Assembly (NCBI GenBank): GCA_954871525.1 | Contig: OX940863.1 | Span: forward strand, 24,130,001-24,194,000 | Source of the DNA: Parietaria judaica | Lineage: Eukaryota; Streptophyta; Magnoliopsida; Rosales; Urticaceae | Reading direction: 5' to 3' | Length of the DNA: 64,000 bases | Part shown: piece after piece, positions 23,076 to 32,845 of the stretch | Layout of the letters: each line of letters opens with the position of its first letter | Numbering within the stretch: the stretch's first letter is position 1 | The notes under the pieces: model-generated | The model's input: the letters and a program-made list of their open reading frames with translations, nothing else | Told to the model about the DNA's origin: nothing | The model's database searches: none | Translations under genes and position numbers: made by a program

Positions 23076-24411
23076 GGTATGGTTTTTGGTGAAGTTTAAG
23101 AAAGTTGTTTTTCCTGTCTCTGTCAATGATCATGCCCAAGATTTTCTTAGCATTTCCCAAGTCTTTCATTTCAAACTCAGAATTCAAACTTGATTTTATA
23201 TCAGAAATGGAAGATAGGGACTTGCTAATAATGAGCATATCATCAACATAAAGTAAAAGATAGACATGAAACTTATTATCATTCTTAAAGTAAAAACAAC
23301 TATCATACTCACTTCTCTTAAAACCTAAGTTGGTAACAAATGTGTCAAATCTCTTGTACCACTGTCTAGGGGACTGTTTTAGTCCATAAAGAGATTTTTT
23401 CAATAGGCAAACTCTATCAGGATGTGTTTTGTCTTTAAACCCTTCAAGCTGATTCATAACTATGTGCTCATCAAGCTCTCCATAGAGGAAAGCTGTTGTG
23501 ACATCAAGTTGCTCAAGTTCAAGATCTTCTTGAGCAACTAAAGCAAGCATGATCCTAATAGTTTTGAATTTCACTACAGGAGAGAAGATTTCATGAAAAT
23601 CAATTCCCTCCTTTTGAGTGAAGCCCTTAGCTACTAGCCTAGCCTTAAACCTAGGAGGATCTTTTTCACTTATTCCCTCTTTTACTTTGAACAGCCATTT
23701 GCACTGAACTACTCTTTGGTTCTTAGGTTTGTCTATTAAGATCCAAGTCTTATTGGTCCTAAGGGATTCTATTTCACTTTTCATGGCTTCAAACCAATTT
23801 TCCCTATTCTTAGACCTAATGGCTTCAAAGTAAGTGTCTGGTTCATCTATCTGAATCTCACGTGCTGCAACTAATGCAGTGTACACAAGATCAGCATAAG
23901 AGAATCTAGAGGGGGTTCTGATTGGTCTTCTTTCTCTATCTCTTGCAAGTTGGTAGTTTTCTAACTGAGTCTGATCAGTTTCCTCTAATTGTTCTATATC
24001 CTCAGTGACATTTTCTTGAACAATTTGTTCACTACCCTCACCATATTCACCTTGAACTGGTGCCTCATTTTGTTCTTGAGCCATATCATTCCCCGAGATA
24101 GGCTCCACCTCAATTTGGGTACTAACGGGTTCACTAACTTGGACCTCAGACTCTAAGGGTTTGTCACTAGTTGACTTACAAGGAAAACTCAATTCATTAA
24201 AGATCACATCCCTACTTACTATGATCTTAACCCCTCTTGAGCTCCTATCCCATAGCCTATATCCCTTAGTTCCCTGTTGTTGTTGATACCCCAGAAAAAT
24301 ACACTTGATAGATCTGGGATCAAGCTTCCCATCCTTGGTGTGTGCATAAGCAGCACAACCAAAAACCCTCAAATGAATTAAATCTACCTTCCTACCAGTC
24401 CATAGTTCCAT
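23050..24411 (-). pseudogene. Copia pol, reverse transcriptase part
   Basis: An uninterrupted 453-codon frame covers the link from integrase to reverse transcriptase, including the catalytic YVDDM box and typical copia blocks (KARLVAKGF, TAFLYGEL, LYGLKQSPRQW). The last codons belong to the nested solo LTR. The upstream junction with integrase (about 24435) carries a one-base frame change. Confidence 0.9.
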
Positions 24412-24424
24412 AGGACACTTAAGG

Positions 24425-25984
24425 TTAATAGCAGGTAGAGGGACTTCTATTGATCAGATATGTTGCAGTAGCTAGAGCTTCTCCCCAGAAGGTTTTGGCT
24501 AATCCAGAAGTGAAAAGAAGGCACCTAACCTTTTCTAAGAGGGTTCTGTTCATCCTCTCAGCAACCCCATTCTGCTGAGGGGTATGTTTAACAGTCCTAT
24601 GTCTTTGGATTCCATGAGTTTTGCAATAAGAGTCAAATTCTTCATTGCAGAACTCAAGGCCATTGTCAGTTCTAAGGTTCTTAAGGGTTTTTCCAGTTTG
24701 GTTTTCTTCTAAGGTTTTCCACTCTTTAAATTTCCCTAGGGCTTCATCCTTGGATCTAAGTAAGAAGGTCCATACTCTCCTAGAGTAATCATCAACAATG
24801 CTCATAAAATATTTATTGTTGCCATGAGAGAGACATCTCTCAGGGCCCCAAAGGTCAGAGTGAACATAATCTAAGGGTTGGGTGGAGAGATGGGTACCTT
24901 TGCTAAACTTAATCCTATGTTGCTTGCCTAGGACACACGGTTCACAGAATGATAATTCAGAGAAAGGAAACTTCCCTAGCATACCCTTATCATGGAGAAT
25001 CTTAAGACCTTGCTGACTCATATGACCTAACCTAAGGTGCCATTTTTCAGTTTCTGGGAGGTGGTTTCTATGAGATACAACATTAGCAAAGTTAGACTCA
25101 CTATTTCCTAACATGATGTAGATGTTATTGACCTTAGTGGCTGAAAGAACTAACTTATTCTTGTGGAGAATGGTAAGATAAGAGTTTTCTGCACTCCATT
25201 TACAGCCTAGATCATCAAACACTCCTAAAGATAGAAAGTTCTTCTTAATCCCAGGGACATATCTAACATTTGTAAGCTTGATCCTATTTTTCTCCTCATT
25301 AATAAAAATGACCGAGCCTATACCTTCTACTTCACGGGGGTCATCTGTTGCCATGTATACAGTCTCATTCGTGTGCTTTATAGTTAGATCATCAAAACTG
25401 TTTCTATCTGGTGTCATGTGAAAGGAGCACCCTGAATCTAAGATCCATTTCTTACTGCTTACTTTAGTAGCAGCAATGAGAACTTCATAGATTTCAGGTT
25501 TATTTGACTGTGTACATGCAACATTGTTCTCTGAATTGTTTTGTTGGATCTTATGCCTAGGTTTTAGGGGTTTCAAGGGTTTATTGCAATTCCTTCTAAG
25601 ATGTCCTATCTTACCACAGTTAAAGCATTTTCTACCCTCTATGTTACTCCCCTCATTCTGAAACCTAGGTTTGTCCTTACCCTTACTAACCTTAGGGTTA
25701 TGTCCTAAACTAGACCCTCCTCTCACAAACAGGTCGTTGCTTGACCTCTTACTATTCTTAAGCTCTAACTCTCTAGCCTTAAGACCTGAGATTATCAACT
25801 CTAGCTTGGGAACAGTACCTGAGTATTGAAGAGCATCCTTAACAACGTGATACTGCTCAGGGAGGGAATTTAGGAGAATCATGGAAAGGCTGGATTCATT
25901 CAGGTCCTGATCAGTTCCTTTAAACACTTGGGTTAGTTTTAAAAACTCATCAAGATTTTCCTCAAGTGTTTTACTTGTATCCAT
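24425..25984 (-). pseudogene. Copia gag C-terminus, protease and integrase
   Basis: A 519-codon frame carries, in order, the rest of gag with a CCHC zinc knuckle (CFNCGKIGHLRRNC), aspartic protease (DSGCSFHM), the integrase HHCC region (HLRLGHMS, CEPCVLGK) and the integrase core (DLWGPE, DDYSRRVW, TDNGLEF). It ends prematurely just after the NRSPST motif because of a frame change. Its start is the point where the small 255-bp insertion splits gag. Confidence 0.9.
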
Positions 25985-26239
25985 TGTTAAGGTCGGATTT
26001 GGTCAAATCCATCCTCAACACTACTCGTGTCGTTTTGTCTATAAATGACATGAGGGATGCGAGGAAGTTCACCAGCGAAGGGGGGTTATCCCCGAGGAGG
26101 ATCATCCCCGAGGAAGAGTATCTCCGAAGAGGTTCATCCACGAGGAGACGCAGCCACGCGAGCAAGTAGGTTGCGATGAAGGATCCCATCACGTTCGACG
26201 AGGAATTTAGTCATGATGATTATGCAGAGCCCGATGACA
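25985..26239. mobile_element. Small LTR-like insertion in copia gag
   Basis: A 255-base segment separates two parts of gag that would otherwise be contiguous. It begins TGTTAAGG and ends GATGACA (TG...CA), and the flanks TCCAT/GCCAT agree at 4 of 5 bases. It holds a TATA-like TCTATAAATGA on the plus strand near 26038 and repeats of the type CCCGAGGA. It is probably a solo LTR of a small (TRIM-like) element; a DNA transposon cannot be excluded. Confidence 0.55.
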
Positions 26240-26244
26240 GCCAT

Positions 26245-26574
26245 CTTGAAAGAGAACAAAGCCCCTTTAAGATATACAATATTTGGAGCAGACTGAACAG
26301 AATACAAGGAATTCAGCCTTTCCCAAATTCCAAGAGGAGATTCTTCTCCATCAACTTTTCTGAGCACACAGTCTGATAAGTTTAAAACTATCAGGCTATA
26401 TGCTTCTTCGTTGATTTCACTCTTGTTGGAAATCTAATCCTTGGACCATAACTCAGCATTGGATTGTAGAGCGATGAGGACTTTGTTGTGGGATAACAGA
26501 GCCCTCATCTTCTTTTTCCAACTATTAAAATCTATCTTGCCGTCATAGCAAGGGATTTCTATCATGGAGCTCAT
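26245..26574 (-). pseudogene. Copia gag N-terminus with premature stop
   Basis: From an ATG at 26574 the frame shows a typical copia gag start (YDGKIDFNSWKKKM). An in-frame TAG at 26434-26436 breaks it after about 46 codons, then the same frame stays open to the small insertion near 26244. Confidence 0.85.
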
Positions 26575-26896
26575 TTTTCCTATTCTTAAGGGACAGGGAA
26601 AGAGAAGGAAGCTATGAATCGACTAGCAGGCAGAGGAAGCTCTAATTAATGGATTTAACAGAGAAGCTAGCCTAATTAATCTATTCACAGCACAACACAC
26701 TCTCAATCAGAGTCAAGACACAAGAACTTAGGGTTTCTTGATCACAAAAGACCCTAAACACAAACAAGAAAAATAGCAGACGGAAAGATAATCACAGCCA
26801 GATAAAAAACCTTACAGAGATACAATGATACACGACACAACAAGATTCACAGAACGATGATAAAACGAGAATGATGACCTAATACAACGAACCAAA

Positions 26897-26909
26897 GGCT
26901 CTGATACCA
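26897..26909 (-). other. Primer-binding site (initiator tRNA-Met)
   Basis: The minus strand reads TGGTATCAGAGCC one base inside the right LTR, the standard plant copia primer site complementary to the 3' end of initiator tRNA-Met. Confidence 0.88.
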
Positions 26910-26910
26910 C

Positions 26911-27620
26911 TGTTACAAATACACGAGTATACACAACCAAACAGATCAACAGAATCAAACACTAAAACAACTAAACCCGATTACAATCAACACAAGATTA
27001 CATGCAAGAAGTTAAAGAACAATAAAACTTGATCGACTGAGCTCAACACTGATTTTCTAGAAGTAAATCAGCCTTCAGAGTCCATCCGCATCATTGGGAG
27101 GACGGAGCTGATCGTCGCGAGATCTGAAAGGTACTGATTCCTCGAATCCTCCTGATCACAACACGCAGGCTCATCCACCAACTGATTCAAGACAGTTGGA
27201 GATCCAGTGAAACCCTAGGTCTCACCGGAACAATCAGTGACGATTGTGCCTCGCCGTGTAGCTCGGATTACCCCGAGAAGATCCTTGGAGAAGTAGGCTT
27301 CGGACTCAGATTCTTGCCGGCGATTAGCTCTCTCTCTCCCCTTCCTTGCTTTCTTCACGATGCGGATTAGGGCAAGCTTTGCTTCCCTTTTATATGAGCT
27401 GAGGGCACGGGCAAGTGTAGACCGTTGGATCAGCAACCACCGATGGCTTGGATTAAGCCATGTGTCATTATCCTCAATACGACATGACTCTGCACTCAGC
27501 TTAACGACAAGTCGTTTACTAATGCTGAGTTCAGGCTTTATTACATAAGCCTTAGTGTCGCTTGGGCCTAATGAATATGGGCCTTAATCCTGGGCCTTCT
27601 CAATGGAGCCACTCACAACA
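26911..27620 (-). repeat. Copia 5' LTR
   Basis: 710 bases. This is the 5' LTR of the minus-strand element and should contain its promoter. Confidence 0.93.
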
Positions 27621-27625
27621 CTTTC

Positions 27626-28138
27626 CATATGGGATTCTAAACTCCCTCTCTTTTGTCTTAAAACTGATATTATTATAGCTTGATATGTTTCTATGTCAGA
27701 TTTTTCTCCTTAGCTTTCTCACTTGTAACTCATCTTCAAAATCAAAAGAATTACATCACAATTGTTTTTTATTTAAAAATAAATTACGACGAAATTCTTA
27801 TACTCTTTAGTTTGTTTTATGATGCCTAGTATGTTATGAGTTATGACTTCTATGTTCAATTGTGCGAAATGCCGGGAACATTGCCGGAATTCCAAAATTT
27901 GGAGATATGCGGAACGACATACTACGGAAGCAGCTGTCGTTTTCCACCTTGCCGCGACATGTCGTTCGGCGTCTTCAAGCTATGCCGCATGTCTTTTGTG
28001 AAGAAAAACGACGAAAATGGCTGCGAAATCCGATTGCTCACGGCCAAAGTTTTCGATGAAGAGAGAGAGACCTGCAATTCTTGGTGCAAACCCTAGCTGC
28101 CTCACAATGTGCAACGAGATAGAGATAGAGAGATGGGC

Positions 28139-28202
<64 letters not shown>

Positions 28203-28849
28203 TAGGGAGGGAGGGAGATGAGAGTACTAAAGTTAAAAAAATGTTGTGTACATATAGTTTTGGATATACTGTTTTATTTCGATGGATTTAGGGATTTATA
28301 GGCTCAAATGGTTGGATTTTCAAACATAAATTAAGGTATTAATAAATACGAAATTAATTAATATAAATTAAGTCTTATATAATTTTATATTTTTATGAAA
28401 TTGCAACTATAATATCTTAAATTTATATATATAATTTTTGGAGCTATTACTATAATAGCGTAATTACTTAATTTTTAAGTAAAAGGCTATAATTAAATAA
28501 ATTCTTATATTATTTTCTAGAATTTTCGTTGATATTCTCATCGGCATGCGGTATGCCCGTGAAATTTATGCAGTATTTGCGGCATGCGGCATGCCCTTTT
28601 TTCCCGATTTTCGCGTCGGCATGCCCGTCGATATGCGCGTAAAATAGAGAATGTGAAACGGTATCGGCTCTATTTTAACACGTAATTTGGTTAGAAAGGA
28701 AACAAAGTAAAACTTGATCCTCAATGCCATATAAATCTATTATATTTGACTCAAATATAATGTTTTCTTTTTCTCATCGGTGATCACAAATTTAAATAGA
28801 AAAAAGGGATTTTTTTTGTACTCTTTATTTTTATTTTTTACAAAAATAT
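27626..28849. other. Spacer with long TA microsatellite and GCATGC-rich segment
   Basis: No gene is accepted. An 86-codon frame at 27836-28096 lies in a GC-richer patch with ATGCCG/GCATG motifs and has no family resemblance. A TA run of about 55 bases at 28140-28196 is followed by GA/GGGA repeats. The segment 28500-28680 resembles the right end of the hAT element at 45558-46632. Confidence 0.45.
28140..28196. repeat. TA microsatellite
   Basis: Almost pure TA dinucleotide run of about 55 bases. Confidence 0.9.
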
Positions 28850-28854
28850 ATCCT

Positions 28855-29325
28855 CTATATTGCGGCAATAATGCACAGCCTTTGGTCAACAGGGGTTTTA
28901 GGTCCCCAACCTTTCAAAGTGTTGGAAAAAATGCACAACCTGTGTTACCGTGAAATTTGTTGGTCCTTTTTGTAAAGACGTTAACTGTGCTGATGTGGCA
29001 TCGTATTATTGTCAAATGGATAGCCAATTGGGCAGGAGATGACAAGTTTAACATTAATTAACATAACCTAAACTGCGTTATATACCGTAATTTACCCTAT
29101 TAGGTTATGTTAATTAATGTTACACTTGGCACCTCATGTCGAGTTGGCTATCCATTTAGCAATAACATGATGCCACATCAGCACAAGTTAACATCATTAA
29201 CAAAAGGACCAACGAATTTCACGGTCAACGTACGTTGTGATTTTTGCCAACACTTTAAAATGTTGGTAACATAAAACCCCCATTGACCAAATGTTGTGCA
29301 TTATTGCCGCAATTTACCCTTTTAA
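28855..29325. mobile_element. Foldback MITE (Mutator-like)
   Basis: The left arm (TTGCGGCAATAATGCACA, then GTGTTGG...CACAACCTG and GATGTGGCATC) is matched in reverse by the right arm ending TGTGCATTATTGCCGCAA. Arms meet near 29085. The right tip TTTACCC matches the GGGTAAA tips of other foldback elements here, while the left tip is eroded. No target duplication was recognised. Confidence 0.7.
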
Positions 29326-30014
29326 AAACAGCCAACATATATTTTCTAATGTTTTTTGCATAACCTCTACGTTTTTTATTAATTTATTTTTTAAAATTAA
29401 AATCCATTAAATTGATTATCGGTAAAAAAAAAAAAAAAAATTGGAAAGCATATGTTAAATCCTTGTAAAAAATAAAACTAAAGGGTATATATACTCAAAT
29501 TTAAAATTATGAATAAGGGAAATTTTGAGGTTTTTGAAAATGAAAAATGGTCCAAGGACATAAAAATATATCTTTCTTTTTTTTGAAAATTTAGGGTATA
29601 TTTTTGTGAAAATTAAAAAAGAAGGTATATAAAAAGCAAAATTATCTCAAAAGAAATAGTGGGTGTATTTGACCTCAAAAAAGAAAGCAAGGAATAAGTA
29701 AGAAAGTGAGAACTATTTTTATGGAATAGGCCAAGAAAATAGGAGAGTTCATGGATGGTGATTCCCTTCAACTCTGGCTTATTATTGTTCGTTAGCATTC
29801 TAACCATCAAATTTTAAACCAAATATCAAAAAATAAAATAAAAATAAAAATAAAAGAGCATCAAAGATCCTAGTTTTTGGTTTGGATTAATTGGAATCCA
29901 AATAAGTCAATCGAGTCACACACTTGCATGCATTGCCTCTCAACAATCCTGTTTTGATCAAAGAAAGAAGAAAGTGTATCTATACATATATCTCTGTATA
30001 TTGTGGAGATTGGA
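29326..30014. other. PP1 upstream region
   Basis: AT-rich sequence containing the presumed promoter and leader of the phosphatase gene; no strong motif could be singled out. Confidence 0.4.
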
Positions 30015-31669
30015 ATGGAAGGTTTGGATGGGTTGATAGAAAGACTGTTGGAAGGAAGGAAGAACCGCGGCAAGAAGGTTCCGTTAATCGAATCCGAAAT
30101 CCGGCAGCTTTGCACCAAAGGCAAGGAGGTTTTCCTCAGCCAGCCGAATCTTCTCGAGCTCGAGGCGCCCATCAACATTTGCGGTACATTCTTAATCTAT
30201 ATGTCAATGCCAATCGTTAGTAACACGAAGCGTTTATGGTATTGCTCGAATGCTGGGACAAATCCCGGTAATTGCAGAGAGCGCTCGCTCTAATGCTGAG
30301 TTTTCGATGTTTCGAACTGCTCGTTGCTTACATAATGGTCGCAGATTTGGTAAATATACGCTTTGCTTGTTCAAATAAACCGAATCAAACGGACAATTTC
30401 TGGATGTGATTTTAATACGGCGGTTTTTATTTATTTGTAATGCTAGTTCATAATTCTCAGATTAACACAATAATCTCTCGGATAAATTGAAAATTCAATA
30501 ACAAATAAATCATTTTCTCATCAAAATGGTTCTTGGATCTGCTCGGGCCTCGGGCTGCGGGCGACATACGCAGCCAGTTTCTGGATCTGCTCGGGCTGAT
30601 CAAGAATGGCGGTTTCTCGCCCGAGGAAAATTATTTCATCATCATAATCTTCCTTAATTGATTAGTTAATTTTCAGTCTAACACAATAATCTCTCGGGTC
30701 GAAAATTTAGTAAATACTCGGCTCTTCGTATGATCATCCTGACCCTAATCCGGCGGTATAGGCGACATACACGGCCAGTTCCAGGACCTCCTCCGCCTCT
30801 TCGAGTACGGAGGTTTCCCGCCCGCATCAAACTACGTCTTCCTCGGCGACTACGTGGACCGAGGCAAGCAGAGCATCGAGACCATTTGCCTCCTCTTGGC
30901 CTACAAGATCAAGTATCCCGGCAACTTTTTCCTCCTCCGTGGCAACCACGAGTGCGCCTCCATCAACCGCATCTACGGCTTCTACGACGAGTGCAAGCGC
31001 CGCTTCAGCGTGCGCCTCTGGAAGATCTTTACCGACTGCTTTAACTGCCTCCCCGTGGCTGCCCTCGTGGACGACAAGATCCTCTGCATGCATGGCGGCC
31101 TCTCGCCCGACCTCGAAAACCTCGACCAGATCCGGGCCATCGAGCGGCCCGCCGACGTTCCCGACCAGGTCTAATTGCACATAATAATATTAAATATCGC
31201 AGTATTATTACTGCCCCTTTGAGTAACATTCCTGGCTCCGTCACTGCGTGCAGGGCCTGCTCTGCGACCTGCTCTGGGCCGACCCCGATAGGGACATCAA
31301 AGGGTGGGGCGAGAACGACCGGGGCGTTTCGTACACTTTCGGAGTCGATAAGGTCACGGAATTCTTGAAGAAGCACGAGCTTGATCTCGTCTGCCGGGCC
31401 CACCAGGTTCTTGTCCTTAACGTTCTTTTCTCTTAAAGCTAACATTGCTTACCGAGCATCTCTCGCTCACGGTTCGTTACGGATACAAATTGCAGGTTGT
31501 CGAAGACGGCTACGAGTTCTTTGCAGACAGGCAGCTCGTGACGATATTCTCGGCTCCGAACTACTGCGGGGAGTTCAACAATGCCGGCGCTCTCATGAAT
31601 GTGGATGCGAGTTTGCTCTGCTCATTTCAGATCCTGAAACCATGGAAGGCTAATAGTAAACATGATTGA
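30015..31669 (+). CDS. Serine/threonine protein phosphatase PP1 catalytic subunit
   Basis: Metallo-phosphatase of the PPP family (plant TOPP type) that dephosphorylates Ser/Thr under control of regulatory subunits. Exons 30015-30183, 30762-31168, 31254-31406 and 31496-31669 join in phase to 300 aa. All signature blocks are present: GDIHGQ, GDYVDRG, LRGNHE, the conserved Cys/Tyr-rich [15 protein letters not shown] segment, HGG, RAHQ and [13 protein letters not shown]. The last has Asn where most PP1 enzymes have Asp (GEFDNAG). The C-terminal tail after FQILKP is short. Intron 1 contains a decayed copy of the start of exon 2. The gene converges on MED33 with about 1.2 kb between stop codons. 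Confidence 0.95.
30453..30668 (+). pseudogene. Decayed duplicate of PP1 exon 2 and its flank, in intron 1
   Basis: From 30561 the sequence reads [19 protein letters not shown], clearly related to the real exon 2 start [19 protein letters not shown] 201 bases downstream, then loses similarity and hits a stop near 30657. The upstream flank is also duplicated: 30453-30480 (ATTCTCAGATTAACACAATA...) matches 30669-30696. The splice acceptor AG before the real exon is GG in the relic, and the metal-binding His of GDIHG is Arg, so it cannot serve as a working exon. Confidence 0.8.
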
Positions 31670-32845
31670 ATGTAGCCTCAAAGAAATTGAGGAGCTTCAC
31701 AAATAAAACTACAAAGCAGATTTGTTTTGTCTAGTTTCAATTTCATAATATGTATATACACAGCTTTTGAATTTCAACATTTGTAGATAAAATCCATGTA
31801 AGTAATTGCATCACAAAGCTGTGTCAAGTACGAAAATCTTGCTAGTAATTGCTCTTTCTTCTTCTTCTTCTCCATTAGCATTCAAAATTTGTGCAACTAG
31901 AAATACCATTTCTCAATTTTGTTTTATTTTATTTTATTTTTTACTTATTCTATATTCAAAACACGAGTCCACGTTGTAACATTACATATGCCACGTGGCA
32001 TTTGACTTAATGATGTATACCGTTATATTGCTATGACTTTATGATGTTTACCGTTATATTGCTACGCATAATGCTAAAAATACAGTACCTTATTGGGAAA
32101 GCTGGCTCCGGATTTGGGACTTTCGCCAAAATTTGGAACAGTACTCTGGTTTTTTATTTTTACTAGAACTCAAAAATCCGGTTCTGGTTTTGATGTTATT
32201 TTTGGTTTCGATTTTTTATCCGGAATCAAAATTCTGTATCCGGAAAAAAAAAATCCGGAATATTATGGTAAAAAATATGGTACCATATTTCTAGTATGCT
32301 ATATAAACAGGACTAGCTATACATTTATAACTATTTTTGCCGTAAAAATACGAACATAGGTATTTTACTATCTAACTTACTAGTTTCGTCCTCGTATCAT
32401 AATTTCGATTAGATCTGTTCAATCAATCACTGGCTAAGTTTGTCTACTTGTTTTTCTTCTCATAAAAGAAAATGTAATAACACAAGCTTGATTGAAATGG
32501 CGAATGAGATTTATTTTGGAAGGGGAAGAAAAATAAAAATATGTTAAGTACTGAGCTTAATCCGGGACATGACCGGGCTTCGGAGCCAAAATATTCACCC
32601 CTACCGAGTACACGTGGATTCTATAGTTTGCGAAATGTAGTGAAAGAAAAAGACTAACCGGGCTTTTCGGGGGTGGATTTTCAACCGCGTTTCATAGTTT
32701 TGCTTTCTAATTTCGGATCCAAAACCTGGAAACGTTTTTGGTAGCGTTCGTTTGAGAAACGGTTCTTAAAACTACGTTCTTAAATTTCACAAATTTACAA
32801 AGGAACTAAAACCATGCCAAAAATTCCGAATCTCGACTCAAAATC
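31670..32845. other. Spacer between convergent genes
   Basis: Holds both 3' UTRs. A segment at about 32095-32260 with CCGGTTCTGGTTTT/ATCCGGAAT motifs looks like a degenerate hAT MITE related to those in the MED33 introns. Confidence 0.45.

Larger units (their letters stand above)
20465..27620 (-). mobile_element. Ty1/copia LTR retrotransposon, complete but disabled
   Basis: Two 710-base LTRs (20465-21174 and 26911-27620) start TGTTAC and end ACAACA in plus orientation. CTTTC flanks the element on both sides (20460-20464 and 27621-27625). The coding strand is minus: primer-binding site beside the right LTR, then gag, protease, integrase, reverse transcriptase and RNase H, the copia order. I counted about five substitutions between LTRs (roughly 0.7%), so insertion was fairly recent. 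A premature stop in gag, two frameshifts and two nested insertions make it non-functional. Confidence 0.95.

Noticed and set aside
27836..28096. 86-codon plus frame with several cysteines
   Set aside because: No signal peptide, domain or homologue recognised, and it lies in a patch resembling transposon ends; too weak to call a gene.
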